Source: Bacillota bacterium (GTDB taxonomy: Bacteria > Bacillota > Clostridia > Oscillospirales > Oscillospiraceae). Taken from it: a stretch of DNA of 44,321 bases. A model generated the notes under the pieces. It was not told where the DNA came from, searched no databases, and saw only the letters and a program-made list of their open reading frames with translations. The DNA lies in the NCBI GenBank assembly GCA_022784505.1, contig JALFUQ010000077.1, positions 1 to 44,321 of the forward strand. The letters are read 5' to 3'. A program made the position numbers and the translations under genes. This document shows positions 1 to 7,889 of the stretch, one piece after another. The first letter of the stretch is position 1. Each line of letters opens with the position of its first letter.

Positions 1-60
1 CTAAAGCTAAAGGGCCTGACACCTGCTCAACACAGATACCAGACCCTTCAGGTCGCTTAA
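1..60 (+). CDS. IS3-family transposase OrfB, C-terminal fragment (partial at window start)
   Basis: Frame 1 reads LKLKGLTPAQHRYQTLQVA followed by TAA at 58-60. The pattern LKLKGLTP(A/V)Q(H/Y)R is the usual C-terminus of IS3-family DDE transposases, following the catalytic rve domain. Only about 19 residues are visible, so nothing can be said about whether the full gene is intact. It was too short for the ORF track. Family knowledge: OrfB is normally made as an OrfAB fusion by -1 frameshifting and catalyses copy-out/paste-in transposition. Confidence 0.75.
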   Translation, partial: LKLKGLTPAQHRYQTLQVA

Positions 61-94
61 TAAATATTTTGTCTAACTTTTGGGGTTCACTTCA
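1..94 (+). mobile_element. Right end of an IS3-family (IS150-like) insertion sequence, cut by the window edge
   Basis: Bases 1-60 encode the last residues of an IS3-type OrfB transposase. They are followed by the terminal inverted repeat at about 71-94, which reads inward from the far end as TGAAGTGAACCCCAAAAG. That TG...CCCCAAAAGTTAGAC end is characteristic of IS3/IS150 elements. The element lies on the plus strand and its body is outside the window, so neither the left end nor a target duplication can be checked. It ends 19 bases before the stop codon of the convergent small gene at 114-341. That gene is therefore not interrupted. Confidence 0.8.
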
Positions 95-113
95 AAACGC
101 AGGCGGTGAGCTT

Positions 114-341
114 TTATCTTCGATTAAGTCTCAGCGCATGCTCACCCACGCGCTCTCTGAGCGGGGGAGCGGGGTAGGCAAGGATCAGGGTCTTGCCTGC
201 GTATGTATAAACGTCTGCGTCAAGGCTGCGGTCGTCCGCCGGAAAGGCCGACCTTATCCTTGCGTATAGCTCGTCATTTGTGAAGCTCTCGCCATCGAGT
301 ATCAGTGCGAGAGCTTCTTCGGCAGCAGTTTCGGATAACAT
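114..341 (-). CDS. Small hypothetical protein, 75 aa
   Basis: I do not recognise this protein. It is acidic in its N-terminal half (MLSETAAEEALALILDG), has no obvious membrane segment, no cysteines, and ends in a basic RLNRR. The start is supported by a good ribosome binding site on the minus strand (GGAG, 8 bases upstream of ATG at 341). The gene is divergent from the Nudix gene and shares a 208-base AT-rich intergenic region with it. An IS3-type element ends just beyond its stop codon. The plus-strand ORF at 69-269 overlaps the insertion sequence end and is a shadow. Probably a real gene, function unknown. Confidence 0.6.
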   Translation of the reverse strand: MLSETAAEEALALILDGESFTNDELYARIRSAFPADDRSLDADVYTYAGKTLILAYPAPPLRERVGEHALRLNRR

Positions 342-474
342 AATATCAATCTCCGTATTTTTAATAAATTACATAATAGAAACGAATTAAAAACAAAGCA
401 TATAACACCTTGAAAAAATTCGTTTACAAATTTGATTTTAGCCAAAAAAATTTCACATTTCCATACAAAAATTA

Positions 475-503
475 TGGTAAAGCTGAAACAATGATGCTAT
501 ACT
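475..503 (+). promoter_or_regulatory. Candidate extended -10 promoter for the Nudix gene
   Basis: TATACT at 498-503 is preceded by TGC (extended -10) with a poor -35 (TGGTAA, 475-480) at 17-base spacing. It lies in an AT-rich divergent intergenic region about 45 bases before the Nudix start codon. The weak -35 makes this moderate evidence only. Confidence 0.4.
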
Positions 504-549
504 AAGTACGCGTTATGTAAAGTGATAATTATTTTTTTCCGAGGGTATT

Positions 550-1143
550 ATGGACTTGTCTGAGAAGAAAATAGATAGTGAGCTCAAATATTGCGGCGTT
601 ATCGTAAATGTTACGCTCGATCACGCCGAGCTGTGCGACGGAAGTGTCGTTAAGCGAGAGGTCGTTGAGCATCCCGGCGGAGTTACGATACTTCCCGTTG
701 ATGACGACGGCTTTTGCTACTGCGTGCGCCAGTATCGCTATCCTATCGGCAAGCTGATGCTCGAAGCGCCTGCTGGCAAACTCGAAAAGGGGGAGAATCA
801 CCGCGAGTGCGCGATAAGAGAGCTGTCCGAGGAGACGGGCTTTTCGGCAGATGAGCTTACTTATCTCGGACCGAGCTGTACTTCTCCGGGCTTTTCCACC
901 GAGGTTTTGCATATCTATCTTGCGCAGGGACTTCACGCCGGCGCCAGCCATCCTGACGAGGGCGAGTTTCTTAGTGTTGAGAAGCATCATATCGACGAGC
1001 TTGTCGACATGGTCATGTCCGGTGAGATAGACGACGGCAAGACAATAATTGCCGTGCTCAAGACTAAGCGTATTCTTGAAGAGAAAAATAGTTACGATTT
1101 GTTTACAATTACTAATTGCCATCATCGATACCCTATGCTATAA
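550..1143 (+). CDS. Nudix hydrolase, ADP-ribose pyrophosphatase type
   Basis: A 197-aa protein with a complete Nudix box at about residues 76-98 (GKLEKGE, then REL and EETGF, fitting GX5EX7REUXEEXGU). This box binds Mg2+ and drives hydrolysis of a nucleoside diphosphate linked to another moiety. The surrounding RQYRYPIG and EAPAGKLE, and the following PGFSTE, are typical of the ADP-ribose pyrophosphatase (NudF/YqkG) subgroup, which yields AMP and ribose 5-phosphate. The substrate is inferred from subgroup only. A GAGGG ribosome binding site lies 4 bases before ATG 550. The last roughly 20 residues, after KRILEEK, look unconserved and overlap the murA promoter. Confidence 0.9.
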   Translation: MDLSEKKIDSELKYCGVIVNVTLDHAELCDGSVVKREVVEHPGGVTILPVDDDGFCYCVRQYRYPIGKLMLEAPAGKLEKGENHRECAIRELSEETGFSADELTYLGPSCTSPGFSTEVLHIYLAQGLHAGASHPDEGEFLSVEKHHIDELVDMVMSGEIDDGKTIIAVLKTKRILEEKNSYDLFTITNCHHRYPML

Positions 1144-1144
1144 T
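1116..1144 (+). promoter_or_regulatory. Sigma-A promoter for murA, inside the Nudix 3' end
   Basis: TTGCCA (1116-1121), a 17-base spacer and a perfect TATAAT (1139-1144), with TGC directly before the -10 (extended -10). It overlaps the last codons of the Nudix gene, whose stop ends at 1143, and lies 45 bases before the murA start. Essential murA can thus be transcribed independently of the Nudix gene. Confidence 0.75.
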
Positions 1145-1188
1145 ACTAAGCCGATGCAAATGGGCGCATCACACGAAAGGTGTACTAA

Positions 1189-2493
1189 ATGGAAAAGTAT
1201 GTAATTAAGGGCGGAAAGCCCCTTCAAGGTGAAGTTGAAATAAGCGGAGCAAAAAATGCAGCGGTAGCGATAATCCCCGCCGCACTAATGGTCGACGGTG
1301 TCTGCCGCATTGAGAATATGCCGCAGATTAGCGATACGGATATGCTGCTGACTATCCTCACTCATCTCGGTGCGGAGGTCAGACTCATCAACGGGTCCAC
1401 TATAGAAATCGACAGTCGTAATGTAAAATTCTCCGATGCACCCTTTGACCTTATGCGTAAGATCCGTGCGTCGTATTATCTCATCGGCGCAATGCTCAGC
1501 CGTTTCGGCAGCGCAAAGACCACCATGCCCGGCGGCTGCAACTTCGGCGTTCGTCCGATTGACCAGCATATTAAGGGCATGAATGCACTCGGTGCTGATA
1601 TCGAGGTCAAAAACGGCTTTGTTTACGCCGAGGCCCCCGACGGCAGACTGCACGGCGCAAAGATCTACCTTGATAAGGTCTCCGTTGGTGCAACGATGAA
1701 TATAATTCTTGCCGCAACTCTTGCGTCCGGCAGGACTATCATAGAAAATGCAGCCCGCGAGCCGCATATCGTCGACCTTGCAAACTTCCTCAACTCCATG
1801 GGAGCAGATGTAAGAGGTGCAGGCACCGATACTATCAAGGTCAACGGTGTTGACAAGCTCCACGGCGGCAGCTACTCTATCATTCCCGACCAGATCGAGG
1901 CGGGCACCTATATGGTTGCCGCAGCGGCCACCGGAGGCGAAGTGCTCGTTAAGGACGTCATTCCCAAGCACCTTGACTGCATTTCAGCCAAGCTGCGTGA
2001 GACGGGCACGATCGTTCTTGAGTACGAAGATTCCGTCCTTGTCAAGGGTAACGGAAATCTGCGCAAGGCAAATGTCAAGACCCTGCCTTATCCCGGCTTC
2101 CCGACCGACATGCAGCCGCAGATGGGCGCGCTTTTGTCCATGGCAAACGGCACCTCGGTCATCACAGAGGGCATCTATGATAACCGCTTTAAATATGTCA
2201 ATGAGCTTCGCAAGATGGGCGCCGACATTCAGGTTGACGGCAGGATCGCCATTTTTGAAGGCGGCGCAAAGCTTACGGGAGCCCCCGTCATGGCCTGCGA
2301 CCTCAGAGCCGGTGCGGCAATGGTCATTGCAGGTCTGTGTGCAAGCGGCACTACCGAGATAGAAGATATACACTTTATCGAGAGAGGATACGAAAACTTT
2401 GTTGGTAAGCTCCGCGCCTTGGGTGCAGACATCTCCATCGTTGATTTTCCCGATGAACCCGAAATCCATGAAAAGGTAATTGCAATAGGTTAA
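1189..2493 (+). CDS. murA: UDP-N-acetylglucosamine 1-carboxyvinyltransferase (MurA), copy 1
   Basis: Transfers enolpyruvate from PEP to UDP-GlcNAc, the first committed step of cytoplasmic peptidoglycan precursor synthesis. At 434 aa it has the normal length for the family. Visible active-site elements are K22-N23 (SGAKNAAV), the catalytic cysteine C117 in PGGCNFGVRPID, the arginine in KIRASYY, and the aspartate in PGFPTDMQ. The presence of Cys rather than Asp at 117 predicts fosfomycin sensitivity of this enzyme (family knowledge). AAAGG lies about 8 bases before ATG 1189. A second complete MurA is encoded at 28910, and the two are clearly divergent paralogues. Confidence 0.96.
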   Translation: MEKYVIKGGKPLQGEVEISGAKNAAVAIIPAALMVDGVCRIENMPQISDTDMLLTILTHLGAEVRLINGSTIEIDSRNVKFSDAPFDLMRKIRASYYLIGAMLSRFGSAKTTMPGGCNFGVRPIDQHIKGMNALGADIEVKNGFVYAEAPDGRLHGAKIYLDKVSVGATMNIILAATLASGRTIIENAAREPHIVDLANFLNSMGADVRGAGTDTIKVNGVDKLHGGSYSIIPDQIEAGTYMVAAAATGGEVLVKDVIPKHLDCISAKLRETGTIVLEYEDSVLVKGNGNLRKANVKTLPYPGFPTDMQPQMGALLSMANGTSVITEGIYDNRFKYVNELRKMGADIQVDGRIAIFEGGAKLTGAPVMACDLRAGAAMVIAGLCASGTTEIEDIHFIERGYENFVGKLRALGADISIVDFPDEPEIHEKVIAIG

Positions 2494-2496
2494 AAT

Positions 2497-3282
2497 ATGC
2501 GTATAGTAACTTTTGCCAGCGGCTCGACAGGTAACTGCGGCCTTATATCCGACGGCGAAGCGAATATACTTATAGATGCGGGGATATCCATGCGCAGAAC
2601 TGTTTCTGCCCTAAAAGAGCTTGGACTTTCGCCGCAGGATTTATGCGGAGTGCTCATTACACATGAGCACTCCGATCACATATCGGGGCTTTCAATGATT
2701 TTAAAGCACTATAATATAAGTGTATACGCTCCCCGAGAACTCTGCGAGGTGCTCGCCGCAATGAAGCCGGAGCTTAAAAGCAGGCTCATCGCCATACCAG
2801 TAAATGAAGCTTTCGGCCTCGGCGGCATTGAGGTCAAGGCATTTCGTACGCCGCACGACTCGAAATTCAGCGTCGGCTACCGCTTTGAGGGAAGCTCGGT
2901 GGCCGCCTTTGCGACTGACACCGGCAGCATAACCGATGAGCTCGTCTGCGGGATCGAGGGCGCGCGTCTGGCGCTCATCGAGGCTAACCATGATCTTGAA
3001 ATGCTGCTCAGCGGCCCGTATCCCTACTTTCTGAAACGCCGCATTTTGTCCGAAAACGGACATTTATCCAATGAAGATTGCGCAAAACTTGCCTTACATC
3101 TTGCAAAATCCGGCGCATGGGATATAATAGTGGGGCATCTTAGTCGTGAAAATAACACACCGCAGCTGGCGTTCGACACCGTGAACGCCGGTTTAACGGG
3201 CGAAAATGTCGAGCTTCATGTTGCACCGATGGATAAAATGCTTGCGGTAAGCGTGGGGGATAGCGTACAATGCTCAATATAA
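2497..3282 (+). CDS. MBL-fold metallo-hydrolase, WalJ/YycJ type
   Basis: A 261-aa metallo-beta-lactamase-fold protein. The metal-binding motif HEHSDH lies at residues 56-61, with further ligands plausible in TPHDS, ATDTG and GHLSREN. The N-terminal FASGSTGNC is typical of the YycJ/WalJ group. This group is often found near walRK in Firmicutes and linked to cell division/cell wall control, or to 5'-3' exonuclease activity in relatives. Here it sits 3 bases after murA and overlaps rlmH by 13 bases, so it is in an operon without walRK. The exact substrate is unknown. Confidence 0.88.
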   Translation: MRIVTFASGSTGNCGLISDGEANILIDAGISMRRTVSALKELGLSPQDLCGVLITHEHSDHISGLSMILKHYNISVYAPRELCEVLAAMKPELKSRLIAIPVNEAFGLGGIEVKAFRTPHDSKFSVGYRFEGSSVAAFATDTGSITDELVCGIEGARLALIEANHDLEMLLSGPYPYFLKRRILSENGHLSNEDCAKLALHLAKSGAWDIIVGHLSRENNTPQLAFDTVNAGLTGENVELHVAPMDKMLAVSVGDSVQCSI

Positions 3283-3752
3283 AGCTCATATGCGTCGGCA
3301 GACTGCGCGAAAGGTTTTATATCGATGCCTTTGATGAGTATGCACGCAGACTGTCCGCCTACTGCAAGTTTGAGTGTGTTGAGCTGAATGAAGTAAAGCT
3401 CGGCGACAAACCCTCGGATAAAGAGATAGAAAATGCGCTCGTGCGTGAAAGCGCCGGTATCGAAAAGGCGATTCCCAAGGATGCATATGTCATTGCCATG
3501 TGCGTCGGCGCAAAGCAGCTTAAAAGCGAAGAGCTTGCGCAAAAGATAAATTCCCTTGCCCTTTCCGGCAGAGGGAAGATATGCTTTATAATCGGCGGCT
3601 CGTTCGGCATGGCTGAAAGCGTAAAAAAGCGAGCCGATATGCGCCTCGGCATGAGCGCGATGACCTTCCCGCACCATTTGGCAAGGGTCATGCTTACAGA
3701 GCAGATATACCGGAGCTTCAAAATTATCGAAGGTTCCCGTTATCATAAATAA
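3270..3752 (+). CDS. rlmH: 23S rRNA (pseudouridine1915-N3)-methyltransferase RlmH
   Basis: A 160-aa SPOUT-class methyltransferase of normal length. It methylates pseudouridine 1915 in helix 69 of 23S rRNA on assembled 70S ribosomes, using S-adenosylmethionine. Diagnostic sequence is the C-terminal knot: FIIGGSFGM, then LSAMTFPHHLARVMLTEQ-like residues (here MSAMTFPHHLARVMLTEQ) and the tail YHK. The N-terminus (IKLICVGRLRERF) also fits. Its start lies inside the end of the MBL hydrolase gene, suggesting translational coupling. Only one copy is visible. Confidence 0.97.
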   Translation: MLNIKLICVGRLRERFYIDAFDEYARRLSAYCKFECVELNEVKLGDKPSDKEIENALVRESAGIEKAIPKDAYVIAMCVGAKQLKSEELAQKINSLALSGRGKICFIIGGSFGMAESVKKRADMRLGMSAMTFPHHLARVMLTEQIYRSFKIIEGSRYHK

Positions 3753-3769
3753 TAAAATGAGGTTATCAT

Positions 3770-4090
3770 ATGGAAGATGGTATGAAGCTTGAATGGGGCA
3801 GGAGAATAACCGGTAAGCTCCTCGAGACCTGGCCGAAGGACGAAAACGGCGAGCTTATAGAGCCCGTTTTTCTCACCCACTGCATGAGCTTTGATATGCG
3901 TGACGAGATGATAGTCAATCTCCTTAACGCCTACGATATCCCCTGTGTAAGACAATACCCGGCAGACGGCGATTTCGGCAGACTCATAATCGGAATGAGC
4001 GGTCAGGGTGTTGATATATATGTGCCCAAAACTATGTATGAAGACGCTGTCAATTTAACCGAAGGGAGCGCAGAATATGAGGAACTATAA
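3770..4090 (+). CDS. DUF2007-like small protein
   Basis: A 106-aa soluble protein. The core (FLTHCMSFDMRDEMI, AYDIPCVRQYP, GVDIYVPK) matches my recollection of the DUF2007 fold, a ferredoxin-like putative signal-transducing domain whose role is not established. GAGG lies 7 bases upstream of ATG 3770; a second in-frame ATG follows four codons later. Its 3' end overlaps the phosphosugar mutase start by 14 bases, so the two are translationally linked. Function is not inferred beyond the domain name. Confidence 0.78.
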   Translation: MEDGMKLEWGRRITGKLLETWPKDENGELIEPVFLTHCMSFDMRDEMIVNLLNAYDIPCVRQYPADGDFGRLIIGMSGQGVDIYVPKTMYEDAVNLTEGSAEYEEL

Positions 4091-5804
4091 GGAAGAATAC
4101 GAGCTTTGGCTCGACAGTCCCAATCTCAGTCAGAAGGAGTGGGAGGAGCTCAAATCCATCGCAGATGATGAAAAAGAGATCGAAAGCCGCTTTTTTGCTC
4201 CGCTTGAGTTCGGCACTGCCGGATTAAGAGGCACCATGAAGCTCGGCCTTCACCAGATGAATGTCCACGTCATCCGCCACGCAACACAGGCATTTGCAAA
4301 TGTCATTAAGGCCGAGGGTGAGGAGGCCATGCGTAAGGGCATCGCCATCTGCTTTGACTGCCGCAATAACAGCGAGCTGTTTGCACATGAAGCAGCTTGC
4401 GTTATGGCCGCAAACGGCATCCATGTGCGCATTTTTGACGCTCTGCGCCCCACGCCGGAGCTGAGCTTTGCCGTGCGACATTACGGCACCACCGCCGGAC
4501 TTAATATCACCGCAAGCCACAATCCCAAGGAGTATAACGGCTACAAGGTCTATTGGTCTGACGGTGCGCAGCTTCCGCCGCAGCACGCCGCAGCCATAGC
4601 CGAGCAGATGAATAAGATAGACATTTTCCGTGACTTCGTCACCTGCGACTTTGACGAGGCTGTTGCCGACGGCAGGATCGAGATGATCGGTGCCGAGACT
4701 GACGAGGCATACCTCGCCTGTGTCTTGGGACAGGCTATCAACAAAGAGGTCGTCACAAGCGTTTCCGATAAGCTGAAGATCGTCTACACTCCGTTCCACG
4801 GAGCTGGCTACAAGCTCGTTCCCGAAGCCTTAAAGCGCCTTGGCGTGACCCGGCTTTACCCTGTGCCCGAGCAGATGGTGCTCGACGGCAACTTCCCCAC
4901 GGTCGCAAGCCCCAACCCCGAGAATCCCGAGGGCTTCTATCTCGCCGTTGCACTGGCAAAGAAGGTCGGAAGCGACCTTATAATCGGCACTGACCCCGAC
5001 TCCGACCGTATCGGTGTCATGGTTCGCGATGGCGATGGCTACACCTCCATCACCGGCAATCAGCTCGGTGTTCTGCTGCTTGACTATGTCATCAACGCCC
5101 GCCGTGAAGCCGGCACTCTGCCCGAAAACGCCGGCGCTGTCAAGAGCATCGTCACAACCGAAATGGCAAAGGTCGTCGCTGAGACCAACGGCGTTCACTT
5201 TGAGGACACCTTCACCGGCTTCAAGTTCATGGCCGAGCGTGTTGCCGAGTGGGAAAAGGCTGGCACTTATAAGTACATTTTCGCCTATGAGGAAAGCTAC
5301 GGCTACATGATGGGCGACTATGTCCGTGATAAGGATGCGGTTACCGCATCGATGATGGTCGCCGAGATGGCGGCGTATTATCTCGCCAAGGGCATGAACC
5401 TCAAGCAGGCCATGGAGAGCCTGTACGAAAAGTACGGCTACTACGAGGAGCGCACGCTCAACCTTGTCATGCCCGGCCTTGACGGTATCGAGAAGATGAA
5501 AAACCTAATGGCAGACCTGCGCAATGACCCGCCGAAGTTCATCTCCGGCACCGAGGTCTTCTGCATCCGTGACTATTCGACCGGCGATCTCATCGTGCCG
5601 AAGCTCGGCGTGATGGGTCAGACGGATATCAAGGGCTCGAATGTTCTCTATTTCGAGCTTGCCGACGAGACTGCGTTTATCGTCCGTCCCTCCGGCACAG
5701 AGCCCAAAGTCAAGGTCTATATCCTTGCAAAGGGCGAAAACAGAGCAGAATGTGACGAAAAAGTTGCCAAATATGTTGAATATGCCGAAACCCTGAGAAG
5801 ATGA
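4077..5804 (+). CDS. Phospho-sugar mutase (alpha-phosphoglucomutase/phosphomannomutase family)
   Basis: A 575-aa alpha-D-phosphohexomutase, matching the long Firmicutes PgcA-type enzymes. It interconverts hexose 1-phosphate and 6-phosphate through a phosphoserine intermediate. Visible motifs are TASHNPKEYNG with the phospho-acceptor Ser147, the Mg2+ loop DPDSDR at 306-311, a sugar-binding EESYG, and the phosphate-binding RPSGTEPKVKVY near the C-terminus. It could supply glucose 1-phosphate for glycogen, UDP-glucose or glycolipid synthesis. Specificity for glucose over mannose cannot be read from sequence alone. It overlaps its neighbours on both sides. Confidence 0.93.
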   Translation: MRNYKEEYELWLDSPNLSQKEWEELKSIADDEKEIESRFFAPLEFGTAGLRGTMKLGLHQMNVHVIRHATQAFANVIKAEGEEAMRKGIAICFDCRNNSELFAHEAACVMAANGIHVRIFDALRPTPELSFAVRHYGTTAGLNITASHNPKEYNGYKVYWSDGAQLPPQHAAAIAEQMNKIDIFRDFVTCDFDEAVADGRIEMIGAETDEAYLACVLGQAINKEVVTSVSDKLKIVYTPFHGAGYKLVPEALKRLGVTRLYPVPEQMVLDGNFPTVASPNPENPEGFYLAVALAKKVGSDLIIGTDPDSDRIGVMVRDGDGYTSITGNQLGVLLLDYVINARREAGTLPENAGAVKSIVTTEMAKVVAETNGVHFEDTFTGFKFMAERVAEWEKAGTYKYIFAYEESYGYMMGDYVRDKDAVTASMMVAEMAAYYLAKGMNLKQAMESLYEKYGYYEERTLNLVMPGLDGIEKMKNLMADLRNDPPKFISGTEVFCIRDYSTGDLIVPKLGVMGQTDIKGSNVLYFELADETAFIVRPSGTEPKVKVYILAKGENRAECDEKVAKYVEYAETLRR

Positions 5805-6343
5805 AAGAGCTGCTTGACATTTTCACAGCGTCGTTTAAGGTTGGCCTCATGACATTCGGCGGCGGCTATGCCATGCTGCCGATACTCCAGCGAGAGGTCG
5901 TCGAGACCCGCAAATGGGTCACCGAGGAAGAGGTTCTGGACTATTATGCCATCGGCCAGTGCCTGCCCGGCATCATCATGGTAAATACCATGATATTTAT
6001 AGGCCAAAAACGCAGGGGAACGCTCGGCGGCATCGCCGCCGCCCTTGGCACGGTTTGTCCGGCACTTATTATTATCACGATCATCGCTGCCGTACTGAGT
6101 GGCTTTGCCGAAGCGCCGGTCGTTAAAAGCGCCTTTGCCGGTATCCGCGTCTGCGTCTGCGTTCTGATATTCAATGCCGTTATGAAGCTGTGGAAAAGCT
6201 CGGTCATTGACTGGAAGTGCCTTGTCATCTTCATTCTAGTCGCCTTCGGCTCGCTGTTTACGGACATAACGCCGGTCTTGTTCGTCGTTGCGTCGGCGGT
6301 TGTCGGCATTGCGATAAGCTGCCTGGGGGTGAAGAGTAAATGA
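5801..6343 (+). CDS. CHR-family (chromate) transporter, first half of a pair
   Basis: A 180-aa single-domain CHR protein with several hydrophobic helices and the family motifs FGGGYAMLP near the N-terminus and a conserved proline-glycine-containing segment (CLPGIIMVNTM). Short CHR proteins act as heterologous pairs; the partner is the next gene, which overlaps by 4 bases. Family members export chromate, but in anaerobic gut bacteria the natural anion is uncertain. The start ATGA overlaps the mutase stop codon. Nothing nearby suggests chromate resistance specifically. Confidence 0.9.
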   Translation: MKELLDIFTASFKVGLMTFGGGYAMLPILQREVVETRKWVTEEEVLDYYAIGQCLPGIIMVNTMIFIGQKRRGTLGGIAAALGTVCPALIIITIIAAVLSGFAEAPVVKSAFAGIRVCVCVLIFNAVMKLWKSSVIDWKCLVIFILVAFGSLFTDITPVLFVVASAVVGIAISCLGVKSK

Positions 6344-6912
6344 TCATTCTTCGCCTTTGGTGGGAGTTTTTCAAGATCGGCATGTTCTCCGTCGGCGGCG
6401 GCATGGCAACACTGCCGTTTTTGTACGATATGTCCGACAGAACCGGCTGGTTTACCTACGATATGATCGCCGACATGCTCGCTGTGTCCGAGTCCACGCC
6501 GGGCCCGATCGGCATCAACATGGCGACCTACACCGGCTATGTGACGGCGGGCATACCGGGCTCTATCGCTGCGACCCTCGGTGTTATCACCCCGGGCATC
6601 ATAATTGTCCTGCTCATCGTCGCAGTGCTCGACCGATTTAGAAAGAACAAGTATGTTGAAGCTGCGTTCTACGGTCTGCGCCCTGCATCCACCGGCCTGA
6701 TCGCCGCGGCGGGCGTGCTCGTTATCCAGATCGCACTTTTGAATGTCGACCTTTATAAGCAAAGCGGCAATTTGCTGGATGTTTTCAACATCAAAGCAAT
6801 AATTTTAGCTGCGGTGCTATTGGTGCTGACCCGTTGGTTCAAACCCACCAAAAACCTGCACCCGATTATATTCATCGTCGCCTCCGCCGTTGTCGGCATA
6901 CTCATTTTTTAA
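6340..6912 (+). CDS. CHR-family (chromate) transporter, second half of a pair
   Basis: A 190-aa CHR protein with the motif VGGGMATLPF and the characteristic STPGPIGINMATYTGY, hydrophobic throughout. It starts in the ATGA overlap with the first CHR gene. The two are probably co-translated in equal amounts and form one transporter of opposite-topology subunits (family knowledge). The stop codon overlaps the convergent ylbJ stop by 4 bases. The operon's terminator hairpin lies 54 bases further on, inside ylbJ. Confidence 0.9.
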   Translation: MIILRLWWEFFKIGMFSVGGGMATLPFLYDMSDRTGWFTYDMIADMLAVSESTPGPIGINMATYTGYVTAGIPGSIAATLGVITPGIIIVLLIVAVLDRFRKNKYVEAAFYGLRPASTGLIAAAGVLVIQIALLNVDLYKQSGNLLDVFNIKAIILAAVLLVLTRWFKPTKNLHPIIFIVASAVVGILIF

Positions 6913-7868
6913 AACAAAACAGCCGCTCCCAGCAGTGCAATTGCGCTGCCCATAAGAGCAATGACAAACCGTCCGATGATATATCGGGCGGTTTTTATAT
7001 CAGTGCCGCCTAGGACGGAAAGCGTCTGAAAATGCACGGAAACGCCGCCCCAGCCGAGGATAAAGGCTGCAAGAGCGAGGTTAACGGGGCTTGCGCTCAG
7101 ACCGTTCATCGCCCCAATACCGTTTCCAAGCTCAAATATCCCGCAAAATAGCGCATTGCTCCACAGAAGTTGCATGCCGAACACCGAGGACAGCAGCTTT
7201 GCTGCCGCCGCAAAAGCGCCGAGTTTTTCGAGTATTCCGGTCAAAACCGAGAACGCCACGATGAAGCCGCAGATAGACAAGCATGCGCTGACGGAAGCCT
7301 TAACGGCATTTGTGAACGCTGCCACGAACCCCACTGAGCTGCGTACCGCTTGTGGCTCGGCGGATCTTTTGGCGCTGTTCGGCGCTAATATTATTCCGCC
7401 CAAGACGGCTGCAAGAATATGTACAGCGTACAGGAATAAGCCTGTTATAGATGATCCAAACACCCCTACGCCCGCTGCACCGATGATAAACGAAGGGCCG
7501 GAGTTATTACAGAATATAAGCAGTCTCTCGGCCTCGTTTTTTGAAATTTCGCCATTTTTTCGAAGTGACGCAATATACGCTGCACCCATGGGATATCCTG
7601 CCGTAATGCCGATGATAAACGCCGTGCCGCCGCTGCCTGAGACATTAAAAAGCCTGCGGCTCAATGGCGTAAACGCGCAGCCTAACCACTGTGCGAGTCC
7701 CAGCTCGCTTATGAGCTTTGTCGCCACGAAAAACGGGAACAACGAGGGAATGATAAGACCTGCGCACATTTTAAGCCCCTGCTCCGTCGAAGCGGTCACC
7801 GTGTCGGGAAATGTGATAAGCGCCGCAAAAAGCATCAGCGCACTGGTGACGGATACAATTTTTTTCAC
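6909..7868 (-). CDS. ylbJ: Sporulation integral membrane protein YlbJ
   Basis: A polytopic membrane protein of the nucleoside-recognition (Gate) fold. The sequence PSLFPFF, GYPMGA, and ERLLIFCNNSGPSFIIG matches YlbJ, a sigma-E-controlled mother-cell protein needed for spore cortex formation in Bacillus subtilis. The track starts at ATG 7889, which lacks a ribosome binding site. I prefer GTG at 7868 (AAGGAG nine bases upstream), giving 319 aa that begin directly before the first membrane helix. It is divergent from yqfC, another sigma-E-type gene. The 3' end carries the terminator of the opposing CHR operon. Confidence 0.88.
   Translation of the reverse strand: MKKIVSVTSALMLFAALITFPDTVTASTEQGLKMCAGLIIPSLFPFFVATKLISELGLAQWLGCAFTPLSRRLFNVSGSGGTAFIIGITAGYPMGAAYIASLRKNGEISKNEAERLLIFCNNSGPSFIIGAAGVGVFGSSITGLFLYAVHILAAVLGGIILAPNSAKRSAEPQAVRSSVGFVAAFTNAVKASVSACLSICGFIVAFSVLTGILEKLGAFAAAAKLLSSVFGMQLLWSNALFCGIFELGNGIGAMNGLSASPVNLALAAFILGWGGVSVHFQTLSVLGGTDIKTARYIIGRFVIALMGSAIALLGAAVLF
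6966..6996 (+). terminator. Rho-independent terminator of the CHR operon, inside ylbJ
   Basis: The arms AAACCGTCCGAT (6966-6977) and ATCGGGCGGTTT (6983-6994) form a 12-bp stem with one G:U pair and a 5-base loop, followed by a T run (6992-6996). It reads correctly for plus-strand transcription leaving the CHR genes. It lies within the 3' coding part of the convergent ylbJ gene. Confidence 0.75.
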
Positions 7869-7889
7869 AGCCTTCAACTCCTTGTCCAT

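Noticed and set aside
529-1125. 198-aa minus-strand ORF opposite the Nudix gene
   Set aside because: The plus-strand frame holds a perfect Nudix box; this is its reverse-strand shadow.
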